Shown here in pieces: positions 16,900 through 29,826 of a stretch of DNA of 64,000 nt. The stretch covers positions 1 through 64,000 of the forward strand of contig QUBU01000005.1 of NCBI GenBank assembly GCA_014337915.1, in the 5' to 3' direction. Below the pieces are notes generated by a model, which made no database searches, had not been told where the DNA came from, and saw only the letters and a list, made by a program, of their open reading frames with translations. The DNA comes from Gammaproteobacteria bacterium. GTDB taxonomy: Bacteria > Pseudomonadota > Gammaproteobacteria > Steroidobacterales > GCA-2729495. How positions within the stretch are numbered: position 1 is the first letter of the stretch; each line of letters opens with the position of its first letter. Position numbers and translations under genes: made by a program.

Positions 16900-17903
16900 G
16901 ATTGGGCCTTTCCGGACCTGAGGAAGATGTCGACGAGTTCCGCGGCGGCGACCCGCGGTGCAGCACTGCCCGCGGCGACGGCGGCCTCGATGGCGTCGAG
17001 CTTGCCCTGCATGGCGCGGTCGGCGCGCAGGGCGTCGATCAGGGTTTCCGCCATCTCGCTCCACAGCCAGGCGCGGGCCTGCGCGGCGCGGTTGGCGGCG
17101 AAGTCACCGCTGGCAGTCACCGTGGCACGGAAGCGGCCGATGGCCTGCCAGGCCTCGGCGATGCCGGCGCCATCGCGCGCCGAACAGGCCTGGACCGGGA
17201 CCTGCCAGCTGGCCGCGCGCCGCTGCAGCAGGCGCAGCGCGTTGCGGTAATCGGCGGCGGCACGCTGCGCGGCGGCCTGCAGATCGCCATCGCATTTGTT
17301 GACCAGCACCAGGTCGGCGCGCTCCATGATGCCGCGCTTGATGCCCTGGAGTTCGTCGCCACCGCCGGGCAGCAGCAGCAGGAGGAACATGTCGGTCATC
17401 TCCGCCACCGCGGTTTCCGACTGGCCGACACCGACGGTCTCGACCAGGATGACGTCGAAGCCGGCGGCCTCGCTGACCAGCATGGCTTCGCGCGTGTGGC
17501 GCGTGACGCCGCCCAGGGTGCGGCCGGCAGGCGAGGGCCGGATGAAGGCCTCGAGCCGGCGCCCGAGCTTTTCCATGCGGGTCTTGTCGCCGAGGATCGA
17601 GCCGCCGCTGATGGCCGAGGAGGGGTCCACGGCCAGCACGGCCACCTTGTGGCCCTGGTCGATGACATGGTTGCCGAGCGCCTCGATGAAGGTCGACTTG
17701 CCCACCCCGGGGACGCCGGATACGCCGATGCGGATCGACCGCCCCGCATGGGGCGCCAGCAGCGCCAGCAGCCGGTTGGCCGGCGCCTGGTCCTCGCGCC
17801 GCGCGGACTCGACCAGGGTGATGGCGCGGGCCAGCGCGCGACGGTCGCCGGCACGCAGCGCCGCGGCCAGGTCTTCCGGGTTGGTCTGGCTCCGGGCGTT
17901 CAT
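16896..17903 (-). CDS. meaB: MeaB/ArgK-type GTPase, chaperone of methylmalonyl-CoA mutase
   Basis: This 335-residue G protein protects and reloads the B12 cofactor of methylmalonyl-CoA mutase. The P-loop is [10 protein letters not shown] (about residues 60-70). Further GTPase elements are AVDPSS (switch and Mg region), [10 protein letters not shown] (switch II) and VNKCDG (the NKxD base-recognition motif). The length and the C-terminal helical dimerisation arm are normal. It lies between the carboxylase alpha gene (31-base gap) and the epimerase (4-base overlap), which is decisive for a role with the mutase rather than in arginine transport, the older name of the family. Confidence 0.95.
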   Translation of the reverse strand: MNARSQTNPEDLAAALRAGDRRALARAITLVESARREDQAPANRLLALLAPHAGRSIRIGVSGVPGVGKSTFIEALGNHVIDQGHKVAVLAVDPSSAISGGSILGDKTRMEKLGRRLEAFIRPSPAGRTLGGVTRHTREAMLVSEAAGFDVILVETVGVGQSETAVAEMTDMFLLLLLPGGGDELQGIKRGIMERADLVLVNKCDGDLQAAAQRAAADYRNALRLLQRRAASWQVPVQACSARDGAGIAEAWQAIGRFRATVTASGDFAANRAAQARAWLWSEMAETLIDALRADRAMQGKLDAIEAAVAAGSAAPRVAAAELVDIFLRSGKAQS

Positions 17904-17934
17904 GCAGGCACTGCGCGGCGTTGCGGCCGGTGGC

Positions 17935-19920
17935 TCAATCGAAGGCCAGGATCGGCTGGTCCACCGCCAGGCTCTGGCCCTCGGTGGCGAGCAGCTTGCC
18001 GATCTTCACGTCATCCGTGGCGCGCAGGCTGTTCTCCATCTTCATGGCCTCGACCACGGCCAGTTCTTCGCCGGCTTTGATTTCGTCGCCCACCTTCACC
18101 GCGAGGCGCTTGAGCAGCCCCGGCATCGGCGAAAGCAGGAACTTCGACAGGTCGGGGGGCTGCTTCTCGAGCATCAACTGTTCGACGGCTGCCGTGGACG
18201 GCGTGACCACCAGCGCATCGACCTGCGAGCCGCGGCGGGTGAGGCGGTAGCGGATGCCCACGCGATCGACCTGGATGCAGACCGCCTCGCCGTTGACCGT
18301 GCCGCGGAACAACGGCTGGCCCATGCGCCAGTCACTGAGGACCTCGTAGTCCGTGCTGCCGACGCGCACCCGGCAACCGCCCGGCAGGCACTCCAGGGAT
18401 GCGCCGTGGTGCCTGCGGTCGATGATGACGACGAAGCTGGCCCCGACCACGCGCTCGTGGCTCGGTAGCTGGCCGGAGAGTTTTGCCGCGCGGTCCATGA
18501 AGCGGCGGTGGATGGTCGCGGCGACGGCGATCAGCAGCCCGGGGTCGGCCTGCGGCACGTCGGCGGCGTGGAAGCCGTCCGGATACTCCTCGGCGATGAA
18601 GCCGGTGCTCAGCCGGCCATCGCGGAACCGCTGCTTCGACAGCACCGCGTTCAGGAAGGCAATGTTGTGGGAGACGCCACGGATGTAGTACGCATCGAGC
18701 GCATCCTGCATGCGGTCGATGGCCTGCGCGCGGGTATCGCCCCAGGTCACCAGCTTGGCGATCATCGGGTCGTAGTACATCGACACTTCGCTGCCTTCCT
18801 CGATGCCGGTGTCGATGCGCACGGCGGCGCTGGCCTCCGGCGGCTGGCAGCGCACCAGGCGGCCGGTGGAGGGCAGGAAATTGCGGAACGGATCCTCGGC
18901 GTAGACCCGGGCCTCGAGCGCCCAGCCCTTGAGCTTCACGTCCTGCTGCGCCATGGGCAGTTTCTCGCCGGCGGCGACGCGGATCATGAGTTCCACCAGG
19001 TCGACTCCCGTGACCATTTCCGTCACCGGGTGCTCCACCTGCAGGCGGGTGTTCATCTCCAGGAAATAGAAATTGCGGTTCTGGTCGGTGACGAACTCCA
19101 CGGTGCCGGCGGAGCAGTAGTCCACGGCCTTCGCCAGCGCCACGGCCTGTTCGCCCATGGCGCGGCGGGTCTTCTCGTCCAGCAGCGGCGAGGGCGCCTC
19201 TTCCAGCACCTTCTGGTGGCGCCGCTGGATCGAGCACTCGCGCTCACCCAGGTAGATGACGTTGCCGTGCTGGTCGGCCAGCACCTGGATCTCGACGTGG
19301 CGCGGGTCCTCGATGAACTTCTCGGCAAACACGCGGCCATCGCCGAAGGAGGCCACCGCCTCATTGGTGGCGCGCTGGAAGCCATCGCGGCACTCGGCAT
19401 CGCTGCGCACCACCCGCATGCCCTTGCCGCCGCCGCCGGCGGAGGCCTTGAGCATGACCGGGTAGCCGATCTCGCGCGCGATCTTCACCGCATGGTCCGG
19501 CCCCTCGATGACCCCGGTGAAGCCCGGGATGGTGGTCACGCCGGCCTTCTGCGCCAGCAGCTTGGAGGCGATCTTGTCGCCCATGCTGGTGATGGCGTGC
19601 ACCCGCGGCCCGATGAAGACGATGCCCGCCGCGGCCAGTGCCTCGGCGAATGCGGCCCGTTCGGAAAGGAAGCCGAAGCCCGGGTGCACGGCCTCGGCGC
19701 CCGTGTCCCTGCAGGCCTGGATGATGCGTTCGGCGACCAGGTAGCTCTGCGCGGAAGGCGCCGGGCCGATGTGCACCGCCTCGTCGGCCATGCGCACATG
19801 CAGCGAGTGCCGGTCGGCGTCGGAGTACACCGCCACGGTGCCGATCCCCATGCGGCGTGCGCTGCGGATGATGCGGCAGGCGATCTCGCCGCGGTTTGCG
19901 ATCAGGATTTTCTTGAACAT
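17935..19920 (-). CDS. pccA: Propionyl-CoA (acyl-CoA) carboxylase alpha subunit
   Basis: This 661-residue biotin-dependent subunit carboxylates its own biotin using ATP and bicarbonate. The order is biotin carboxylase domain (about 1-445, beginning [18 protein letters not shown]-grasp loop [11 protein letters not shown]), a BT linker domain, and the biotinyl carrier domain with the biotinylated Lys in EAMKMEN (about residue 627). The operon context with mutase and epimerase makes propionyl-CoA the likely acceptor. Acetyl-CoA or methylcrotonyl-CoA versions have the same layout. The ATG at 19920 has an AGGGG site upstream, and the gene follows pccB after 31 bases. Confidence 0.95.
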   Translation of the reverse strand: MFKKILIANRGEIACRIIRSARRMGIGTVAVYSDADRHSLHVRMADEAVHIGPAPSAQSYLVAERIIQACRDTGAEAVHPGFGFLSERAAFAEALAAAGIVFIGPRVHAITSMGDKIASKLLAQKAGVTTIPGFTGVIEGPDHAVKIAREIGYPVMLKASAGGGGKGMRVVRSDAECRDGFQRATNEAVASFGDGRVFAEKFIEDPRHVEIQVLADQHGNVIYLGERECSIQRRHQKVLEEAPSPLLDEKTRRAMGEQAVALAKAVDYCSAGTVEFVTDQNRNFYFLEMNTRLQVEHPVTEMVTGVDLVELMIRVAAGEKLPMAQQDVKLKGWALEARVYAEDPFRNFLPSTGRLVRCQPPEASAAVRIDTGIEEGSEVSMYYDPMIAKLVTWGDTRAQAIDRMQDALDAYYIRGVSHNIAFLNAVLSKQRFRDGRLSTGFIAEEYPDGFHAADVPQADPGLLIAVAATIHRRFMDRAAKLSGQLPSHERVVGASFVVIIDRRHHGASLECLPGGCRVRVGSTDYEVLSDWRMGQPLFRGTVNGEAVCIQVDRVGIRYRLTRRGSQVDALVVTPSTAAVEQLMLEKQPPDLSKFLLSPMPGLLKRLAVKVGDEIKAGEELAVVEAMKMENSLRATDDVKIGKLLATEGQSLAVDQPILAFD

Positions 19921-19951
19921 ATTCGGTGCGGCCCCTGGTTGCGGGCGGGGA

Positions 19952-21484
<1,533 letters not shown>

Positions 21485-21555
21485 GCCTTGCCTCTCCAGA
21501 TGTCAGATTGCCTGCGCGGCGCCTGCCGCTGCCCGGTCCGGGGCCGCGTGAGGCG

Positions 21556-23723
<2,168 letters not shown>

Positions 23724-23727
<4 letters not shown>

Positions 23728-24620
23728 TCCCTGTTCCTGTCAGGATCCCCGGCCTCGACGCTGCAGGCGGCGTGCAGGCCGAGCAGGCGACGCGCCTCCT
23801 CGGCATGCAGGCGCTCCACCATGCGCCCATCCAGCACGGCGATGCCCTGGCCGGCGGCTGCCGCCGCCTCCCAGGCCGCCACGACACTGGCCGCCGCGGC
23901 CGCCTCGGCCGCCGACACGCCGAAGCAGTCGTTGGCGGTGGCGATCTGGGCAGGATGGATGAGCGTCTTGCCGTCGAAACCGAGCGCCTTCCCCTGCTGG
24001 CAGGCGGCCCGCAACCCCGGCTCGTCATGGAGATCCGTGAAAATCCCGTCCAGTATATCAAGACCCCGGGCCCGGGCTGCCAGCAGACACTGGCCGAGCG
24101 CCGGCAGCAGACCCAGCCGCGACGGGTCTGCCGGCAGGCGCAGCGCCCGGCCGAGGTCGGCCGTCCCCATGACGATCACCGCCACGCGCGGGGCCAGGCT
24201 GGCGATGGCGTCGATGGCCAGCACCGCCTGCGGCAGCTCGGCCATCACCCAGACCGGCAGCCGGCCGCCGCCGGCCTGGTCGAGGCGCTGGATGCTCGCG
24301 CGCAGCTGCGGGCCATCCTCGACCTTCGGCAGCAGCACCGCATCGGCCGGCATGCGGGCCACGGCGGCCAGGTCGTCGGCGCCCCAGGGCGTGTCGAGGC
24401 CGTTGATGCGCACCACCAGTTCACGGCGGCCATAGCCGCCCGCGGCCAGGGTGGCGGCGACCTGCTCGCGCGCCACGGCCTTCGCTTCCGGGGCGACGGC
24501 GTCCTCGAGGTCCATGATGAGCACGTCGGCGTCGAGGCTGCGCGCCTTGGCGAGGGCACGGGCGTTGGCGCCCGGCATGTAGAGCGCGGAACGGCGGGGG
24601 CGGGTCATGCGGGTGTTCAT
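23724..24620 (-). CDS. CitE-like (HpcH/HpaI superfamily) acyl-CoA lyase, first gene of the methylmalonyl-CoA operon
   Basis: This 298-residue TIM-barrel lyase or thioesterase has the CitE/CLYBL pattern: [15 protein letters not shown], then [12 protein letters not shown] with the acidic Mg ligand region, [23 protein letters not shown], a later metal/acidic stretch, and [13 protein letters not shown] near the end. Family members cleave citryl-CoA, malyl-CoA, beta-methylmalyl-CoA or citramalyl-CoA. No CitD or CitF is present, which excludes citrate lyase. Tight coupling to the B12-dependent mutase recalls animal CLYBL, a citramalyl-CoA lyase that keeps itaconyl-CoA from poisoning the mutase. That specificity is my inference. 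ATG at 24620; an in-frame ATG at 24608 is possible. Confidence 0.85.
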
Positions 24621-24649
24621 CCTGTCATCGCTGCCGGTATCCTTGGCGC

Positions 24650-25006
24650 ATGCTAACGATCTATCACAATCCCGCCTGCAGCAAGAGCCGGGCGACGCTG
24701 GAGATACTGCGCGCCAGCGGCGTGACCCTGCGCGTGGTGGAGTACCTGCGCACGCCACCGACGACGGCCGAGCTGGCCCTTATCGTCGACCGCCTCGGCA
24801 TCCGGCCGGCCGATCTGGTGCGCCGGGGCGAGACGATCTTCCGCGAGCGCTATGCGGGCCGCGAGCTTGGGGATGTCGACTGGCTGGCCGCGATGGCGGA
24901 GCATCCGATCCTGATCGAGCGGCCCATCGTGGTGTCGGATGCCGGCGCCGTCATCGGCCGGCCGCCGGAAAACGTCCGCCGGCTGCTGCCCGCGCCGGGC
25001 GGCTGA
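24650..25006 (+). CDS. ArsC-family reductase (arsenate reductase, glutaredoxin-type)
   Basis: This 118-residue thioredoxin-fold protein has the ArsC active-site Cys in YHNPACSKSR and the conserved Arg in IERPIVV. The length and the middle helix (TTAELALIVDRLG) match ArsC/YffB relatives. Real arsenate reductases usually sit with arsB or arsR, which are absent, so a general glutathione-dependent reductase role is as likely. Its start is only 29 bases from the divergent CitE-like start. A TATCCT element at 24638-24643 would place transcription initiation at about the ATG itself. The gene ends 13 bases before the convergent N-acetyltransferase. Confidence 0.85.
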   Translation: MLTIYHNPACSKSRATLEILRASGVTLRVVEYLRTPPTTAELALIVDRLGIRPADLVRRGETIFRERYAGRELGDVDWLAAMAEHPILIERPIVVSDAGAVIGRPPENVRRLLPAPGG

Positions 25007-25019
25007 GCGCCGGCGACCC

Positions 25020-25880
25020 TCAGGCGGCGGGGCGCGCCAGGATCCGTCCCAGCGCGGCGTCGTATCGCGCACCAGCCGGCACCTCGATGCCGAACAGGCC
25101 AGCCAGTGTCGCACGCAGTTCCGCGATGCTGGTGAACCGCCGGCTCTCGCTCCGGCCGTCGGGGTCGTGCAGCTTCAGTTCATCGTTGAACAGCGACTGG
25201 CGGCGCTGGCCGGCCGGCAGCGCCACCATCAGCACCTGGGTGAAGCGCGAAGTCGGGTGGGCCGCCACGAACCAGTTGGCCACCTCGTAGTCGACGGCTT
25301 GCTGCGGCTGCAGGTCGAAGCGGTAGACCGGCTGCCAGGCATCGCGCAGCTGCACCTCGAGATGGAACTGGTCACCCTGCTGCAGCAGCCGGTAGGGCTC
25401 GATCGGCGTCGCCTGTGCGTGGCCGGCGACCAGTTCCAGCGGGCCGGGCAGCGAGGCGCCACCGAAGCCGGTATCGGTGATGTACGTGCCTTCGGGGAGA
25501 TCGATCTTCAGCAGCATGTGGGTGCGCGGCCCGGTGCGGTCTGGCGGCGCCTTCCACAGCACGCGGGCCGCCAGGCCGGTGACCACGTAGCCCAGGCGCT
25601 GGAGCGCGGCGGCATACAGCAGGTTGTGCTCGAAGCAGTAGCCGCCGCGGCGGCCCCGGACCATCTTGGCCTGCAGGGCCGCGAGGTCCAGCGGCACCGG
25701 ATCACCGGCGAGGCTGGCGAGGTTTTCGAAGGGGATGGAGCTGATGTGCCGCCACTGGATCTCGCGCAGCGTGGCCAGGCTGGGCTCCCGCCCGCCGTGG
25801 TAGCCGATCCGCGCGCAATAGGCGTCGAGGTCGAGCGCAGCGAGATCGGGAAACTGCAGGATCGATGACTGCCGGTGCAT
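25020..25880 (-). CDS. Arylamine N-acetyltransferase
   Basis: This 286-residue cytosolic enzyme transfers acetyl (or another acyl) from CoA to arylamines or hydrazines. The protease-like catalytic triad is intact: Cys82 in RGGYCFEHN, His121 in THMLLKI and Asp136 in ITDTGFGG. The N-terminal helical bundle, the middle beta-barrel and the C-terminal lid are all of normal length. Natural substrates in bacteria are often unknown; some homologs join aromatic or polyketide pathways. The ATG at 25880 is chosen because similarity begins at FPDLAALDLDAYCARIGYHG. It is divergent from lutA. Confidence 0.93.
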   Translation of the reverse strand: MHRQSSILQFPDLAALDLDAYCARIGYHGGREPSLATLREIQWRHISSIPFENLASLAGDPVPLDLAALQAKMVRGRRGGYCFEHNLLYAAALQRLGYVVTGLAARVLWKAPPDRTGPRTHMLLKIDLPEGTYITDTGFGGASLPGPLELVAGHAQATPIEPYRLLQQGDQFHLEVQLRDAWQPVYRFDLQPQQAVDYEVANWFVAAHPTSRFTQVLMVALPAGQRRQSLFNDELKLHDPDGRSESRRFTSIAELRATLAGLFGIEVPAGARYDAALGRILARPAA

Positions 25881-25938
25881 CGCTGCATTATTGCGCAGGG
25901 CCGCGGCACCGGCCAACGGCCGCGGGTTGGCCACGACA

Positions 25939-25975
25939 TATATAAGTAGCGGCGCGGCGTGCCTCCGGCACGCCG
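25939..25975 (+). promoter_or_regulatory. Candidate -10 element and leader hairpin upstream of lutABC
   Basis: TATATAAG at 25939-25946 is a strong -10-like element in GC-rich surroundings, though no good -35 is spaced to it. It is followed by a perfect 9-bp stem with a TCC loop (25955-25963 / 25967-25975), about 23 bases before the lutA start. The hairpin would lie in the 5' leader of the mRNA. Confidence 0.4.
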
Positions 25976-25998
25976 TCATCCCTTAGGATGGCGACACC

Positions 25999-26778
25999 AT
26001 GACCGCCCCCACCCGCAGCGTCGCATTGCTGGTCACCTGCCTCGTAGACGCCCTGCGCCCTTCGGTGGCCGAGGCCACGGTGGCGCTGCTCGGGCAGGCC
26101 GGTTTCGCCGTCGCCGTGCCGCGCCAGGGCTGCTGCGGCCAGCCGCTGCTCAATGCCGGTGATGCGGATGGCGCGGCGGATCTTGCGAGGCGCATGATCG
26201 CGGTGTTCGCCGGTTACGATTTCGTGGTGGCGCCCTCGGGTTCCTGCATCGCCACCCTACGCGAGTATCCGCGACTGTTCGCGCCCGGCTCGGCCGATGC
26301 GGCCGCGGCGCAAGACCTCGCGGCGCGCGCTTTTGAGATCTGCGACTTCCTCGATCGCCACGCAGCCGTGCTGGAGAACGCACCACGCTGGGACGCGTCG
26401 GTGGCTTACCACGACGCCTGCTCCGGCCTGCGCCAGCTCGGCATCCGCAACCAGCCACGGGCGTTGCTGTCGCAGCTGCCGGGGCTGGAGCTGCGCGAGC
26501 TGGCGACGGCCGAGGCCGCGGAATGCTGCGGCTTCGGCGGCCTGTTCTGCGTGAAGTACCCGGCAGTGTCGGCGCAGATCGCCGACCGCAAGCTCGATGC
26601 CGTGCTGGCCACCGGCGCCGATTTCCTCGTCGGCGGTGACCTCGGCTGCCTGCTGCATCTCGAGGGTCGCCTGCAGCGCCGTGGCCTGCCGCTGCGCGCC
26701 GTGCATGTCGCCGAAGCGCTGGCCGGACAGGTTCCCGGTGGCGGGCAGGGACCCGCGGACGGATCGGGCCGTGGATAG
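25999..26778 (+). CDS. lutA: L-lactate oxidation complex subunit LutA (CCG-domain Fe-S protein)
   Basis: This 259-residue subunit of the LutABC (YkgEFG) complex oxidises L-lactate to pyruvate. It has two cysteine-rich CCG domains: QGCCGQPLLN in the N-terminal half and ECCGFGGLFCVKYP in the C-terminal half. Earlier Cys residues (LVTCLVDAL and SGSC) complete the ligand sets for Fe-S clusters. The gene overlaps lutB by 8 bases. Length and order lutA-lutB-lutC are canonical. It is divergent from the N-acetyltransferase across 118 bases that carry a -10-like element and hairpin. Confidence 0.94.
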   Translation: MTAPTRSVALLVTCLVDALRPSVAEATVALLGQAGFAVAVPRQGCCGQPLLNAGDADGAADLARRMIAVFAGYDFVVAPSGSCIATLREYPRLFAPGSADAAAAQDLAARAFEICDFLDRHAAVLENAPRWDASVAYHDACSGLRQLGIRNQPRALLSQLPGLELRELATAEAAECCGFGGLFCVKYPAVSAQIADRKLDAVLATGADFLVGGDLGCLLHLEGRLQRRGLPLRAVHVAEALAGQVPGGGQGPADGSGRG

Positions 26779-28204
26779 CCGGGACTTCCCCGCCCAGGCG
26801 GCGGCAGCGCTGGAGCAGCCGACACTGCAGCGTTCGCTGGCCGCCATGCGCACGGCCATGCCCGGGCTGCGCGCCACGGCGCTGGCGGGACTGCCCGACT
26901 ACCCGGCGCTGCGTGCGCGTGCCCGCGACATGCGCGATGCGAGCATCGGCAGCCTCGGCGAGCTGCTGCGTGCCTACGAGGCCCGGGTCATCGCCGCCGG
27001 CGGCACCGTGCACTGGGCGCGCAACGCGGAGGAGGCTTGCCGTATCGTCGGCGAACTCTGTGACGCGGCTGGTGCGCGTCGAGTCATCAAGAGCAAGTCG
27101 ATGGTGACCGAGGAGATCGGCCTCAACGACAGCCTGCAGCGTCGTGGCCTGCAGGTGACCGAGACCGATCTCGGCGAGTACATCATCCAGCTGCGCGGTG
27201 AACGGCCGAGCCATATCCTGGCACCGGCGCTGCACCTGGGCCTGGCCGATGTGGCCGCCACCTTCGAGCAGCATCACCGGCGGCCACGCGCGGAACCGTT
27301 GCGCGAGGCGGAGGACATGCTGGCCGAAGCCCGTGCCGAACTGCGTGCGGCCTTTCTCGGGGCCGACGTCGGCATCACCGGCGCCAATTTCCTGGTCGCG
27401 GAAACCGGTGCGGCGGTGATCGTCACCAACGAGGGCAACGCAGATCTCAGCATGACGCTGCCGGCCACCCACATCGTGGTAACCGGCATCGAGAAGGTGG
27501 TGCCGACGCTCGAGGACCTGGGCGTGCTGCTGCGCCTGCTGGCGCGATCGGCGATCGGCGAGCCGCTCAGCGCCTACACGACCCTGGTGCATGGGCCACG
27601 CCGCCCGGGCGACGCTGCCGGGCCCCGTGCATTCCACGTGGTGCTGGTCGACAACGGCCGCAGCTCGCTGCTGGGCACCACGCAGCAGCCGCTCCTGCGC
27701 TGCATCCGCTGCTCGGCCTGCCTCAACCACTGCCCCGTCTACACCAGCGTCGGCGGCCACGCCTATGGCTCGGTGTATTCCGGTCCCATCGGCGCGGCGC
27801 TGACGCCGGCGCTCACGGGCATCGCCGCAGCGGCCCATCTGCCCAATGCCTCGACGCTCTGCGGCCGCTGCGAGGACGTGTGCCCGGTGGCGATCCCGAT
27901 CCCGGACATCCTGCGCCACTGGCGTTCACAGGCGCTGGCGGCGCGCATCGGTACCGGACCGGAGCGGCCCGGGTTGCGGGCCTGGCGATACCTGGCCGCG
28001 CATCCCTGGCTGTATGGCCGGGTCCTGGCGCTGGCAGCGCGCGTGCTGCGGCTGCTCTCCGTGCCGGCGGGCGCGCGGCGGCGGCTGCGGGGCCTCGGCT
28101 CCCTCGGCCGTGGCTGGTTCGCCTGGCGCGACCTGCCCGCGCCGGACGGCGAGACCTTCCAGGAACGCTGGCGCCGGCGTCGCCTGCGGCAGCGGGGCGC
28201 ATGA
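26771..28204 (+). CDS. lutB: L-lactate oxidation complex subunit LutB (ferredoxin-type Fe-S protein)
   Basis: This 477-residue subunit has an N-terminal LUD domain (about 60-290, with KSKSMVTEEIGLN and GITGANFLVAETGA) and two [4Fe-4S] ferredoxin-like motifs, CIRCSACLNHCPVY and CGRCEDVCPVAIPI, which pass electrons on. The tail (about 380-477) is helical and basic, as in other LutB proteins. It starts with GTG at 26771, overlapping the lutA stop by eight bases, which gives the normal length of about 475. Its stop overlaps the lutC start (ATGA). The electron acceptor is probably the quinone pool through an unknown link. Confidence 0.95.
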   Translation: MDSRDFPAQAAAALEQPTLQRSLAAMRTAMPGLRATALAGLPDYPALRARARDMRDASIGSLGELLRAYEARVIAAGGTVHWARNAEEACRIVGELCDAAGARRVIKSKSMVTEEIGLNDSLQRRGLQVTETDLGEYIIQLRGERPSHILAPALHLGLADVAATFEQHHRRPRAEPLREAEDMLAEARAELRAAFLGADVGITGANFLVAETGAAVIVTNEGNADLSMTLPATHIVVTGIEKVVPTLEDLGVLLRLLARSAIGEPLSAYTTLVHGPRRPGDAAGPRAFHVVLVDNGRSSLLGTTQQPLLRCIRCSACLNHCPVYTSVGGHAYGSVYSGPIGAALTPALTGIAAAAHLPNASTLCGRCEDVCPVAIPIPDILRHWRSQALAARIGTGPERPGLRAWRYLAAHPWLYGRVLALAARVLRLLSVPAGARRRLRGLGSLGRGWFAWRDLPAPDGETFQERWRRRRLRQRGA

Positions 28205-28845
28205 GCGCGCGCGACGCGATCCTCGCGCAGCTCTCGCGCGCGACGCCGGCGACCCTGCGGCCAGCAGCCGTGGCGCCGGCGCCGGTGAATGGCGGATCTG
28301 CCGTGAAGATCAGACGTTTCGCGGCTGGCCTGCAGGCGGCCTCGGCGACGTTTGCGGTGGTGAGTGGGCCGGCGGCCGTGCCCGGCGCCATCGCCGCGTA
28401 CCTGGCTGCGAATTCGTTGCCGTTGCGAATCTGCCCCGGCGAGGTGCCGGCAGCGGTCGATCTGCGCAATGCTGCACAGCTCGAGTACGGCGCGGATCGG
28501 CTCCCTGACGATGGCGGCACGCTCGTGACGGGCTGCCTGGCGGCGCTGGCTGAGGAGGGGGTGGTGGTGCTGGCTTCCGGCACCCGGCAGGTGGCCGCGG
28601 ATGCGTTTCTCGCTGCGACGCACATCGTCATCGTCGAATCCGGCCAGTTGCTCGACGGCATGGACGATCTCTGGCCAGTGCTGCGGCAGGGGCCGCTGCC
28701 ACGTTCCCTGCACCTGATCCGTGGTCCGTCGCGAACCGCCGACCTCGGGGTGCCCAGTCGCCTCGGCGCCCATGGTCCGCTGCGCGTGCATGTGATCCTG
28801 GTTGAACCGGCTTATGTCGAATGCGCTGATCCGGGTGATACCTGA
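28201..28845 (+). CDS. lutC: L-lactate oxidation complex subunit LutC (LUD domain)
   Basis: This 214-residue protein consists mainly of the LUD domain. The C-terminal signature GPSRTADLGVPSRLGAHGPL, followed by a hydrophobic strand, is diagnostic of LutC/YkgG. The middle contains TGCLAALAEEGVVVLASGT and the HIVIVESGQLL strand. It is the third gene of the lactate operon with a 4-base overlap. No GntR-type lutR or lactate permease is adjacent, so regulation and uptake genes must be elsewhere. A T8 run begins seven bases after the stop, but without a preceding hairpin, so it is not a convincing terminator. Confidence 0.93.
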   Translation: MSARDAILAQLSRATPATLRPAAVAPAPVNGGSAVKIRRFAAGLQAASATFAVVSGPAAVPGAIAAYLAANSLPLRICPGEVPAAVDLRNAAQLEYGADRLPDDGGTLVTGCLAALAEEGVVVLASGTRQVAADAFLAATHIVIVESGQLLDGMDDLWPVLRQGPLPRSLHLIRGPSRTADLGVPSRLGAHGPLRVHVILVEPAYVECADPGDT

Positions 28846-28847
28846 CG

Positions 28848-28876
28848 TTGCTTTTTTTTCTGTGGCGGAATAATTT
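28848..28876 (+). promoter_or_regulatory. Weak promoter candidate before the surface-protein genes
   Basis: TTGCTT at 28848-28853 is 17 bases from TAATTT at 28871-28876. A better -10-like AATAAT (28869-28874) overlaps at 15-base spacing. The region also includes the T8 run. The match to consensus is only moderate. Confidence 0.25.
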
Positions 28877-28959
28877 TGGCTTGCGGCACCGCACTTGGGG
28901 GCGGCATGCAGGCGGCGAAATCGCCAAGCCATAACGACAAAACAACTGCGGTGAACGAC

Positions 28960-29664
28960 ATGAAGTTTTTCAATCAGACCCTGCTGCTGGCGGCGTTGTC
29001 GGCAGCACCGCTGCTGGCAGGAGCGACGACCACCAGCTGTGGCCCCGATATCTGCTACGAGTACGATGAGACCCAGGCAGCGGTCGCCTGGTTCGGCATG
29101 CCGGTGCGCGTCGGCAATGAAATGCAGTTCCTGCCTGCGGAGTTCTACGCGCTGTCCGAGAACGGCGCCGGGCTCAGCTCGCAAACCGCAACCTTCGTCT
29201 TCGACCGCGTGTACACGCTGAGTGGCGTAGAGATCCTCGGCCTGTCGGTGGAAGAAAGCGGGGATTACGAAATCGTCGGCAACGGGTCCGTGAGCGCCCA
29301 GCTCGACCTGACGGTGGACAGCAACCTGCTGGGTTCGGACAGCACCAGCACCTCGGCGCTGTTCTCGGCGTCGACCGATTCGGGTGGCCCGGACCTCTGG
29401 GGTACCACGGCGTCCGTCTGGCCATCCGCGGCCTTCGTCGGGCTGGCCACCGATCTCAAGGTCGCCATCGCCAATACGCTGACGGCCAACACCACGGCCA
29501 CGGGGCAGTACGCGCTGATCCAGAAGAAGTTCACCATGGAGGTCCAGTGGCTGCCGGGTACGACGGTGGTGCCGGTGCCGGCGGCGGCCTGGCTGCTGGG
29601 TTCGGGCGTCGGGATCCTGGGCATCCTGCGGCGTCGTTCGCGACAGGCTGGCGCCTTATGTTAA
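28960..29664 (+). CDS. VPLPA/PEP-CTERM surface protein, paralog of the next gene
   Basis: This 234-residue exported protein has a signal peptide (MKFFNQTLLLAALSAAPLLA, cut near LAGATT). Its C-terminal sorting signal is VPVPAAAWLLGSG, then a short hydrophobic helix and RRRSR. This is the VPLPA variant of PEP-CTERM, recognised by an exosortase. The body begins with a Cys pair (SCGPDICYEYD) and shares with the following gene the blocks CYEYDxxQAAVA, GxPxRVGxxMQFxPAxF, FVFxRV, DYEIV and IQKKFT. The function of the body is unknown; related proteins are attached to the outer surface or matrix. No clear ribosome-binding site precedes the ATG; a GTG at 28951 is an alternative. No exosortase gene is in the window. 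Confidence 0.85.
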   Translation: MKFFNQTLLLAALSAAPLLAGATTTSCGPDICYEYDETQAAVAWFGMPVRVGNEMQFLPAEFYALSENGAGLSSQTATFVFDRVYTLSGVEILGLSVEESGDYEIVGNGSVSAQLDLTVDSNLLGSDSTSTSALFSASTDSGGPDLWGTTASVWPSAAFVGLATDLKVAIANTLTANTTATGQYALIQKKFTMEVQWLPGTTVVPVPAAAWLLGSGVGILGILRRRSRQAGALC

Positions 29665-29703
29665 GGCGGTCACGGCGACTGTTCTGAGGGGACAATTCAG
29701 CCG

Positions 29704-29732
29704 TTTACAAGATCTGGCATTGCGAATATCTT
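29704..29732 (+). promoter_or_regulatory. Sigma-70-type promoter of the second VPLPA gene
   Basis: TTTACA (29704-29709) is spaced 17 bases from TATCTT (29727-29732), giving a leader of about 90 bases. This is the best promoter match among the three surface-protein genes and suggests separate control of the second paralog. Confidence 0.5.
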
Positions 29733-29826
29733 GGCCAGACGAGGGTCACGGGTCCTGCCGGGAACAGCGGCATCGACCCGGAAGAAAAACGACGCGACAA
29801 GACACGATACAGGCGGGGAACACATC

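Noticed and set aside
24608..24650. B12 riboswitch for the mutase operon
   Set aside because: Only 29 bases lie between divergent starts; there is no room for a cobalamin riboswitch.
28846..29826. c-di-GMP riboswitch in the leaders of the surface-protein genes
   Set aside because: The conserved core expected for the GEMM class could not be found in either leader.
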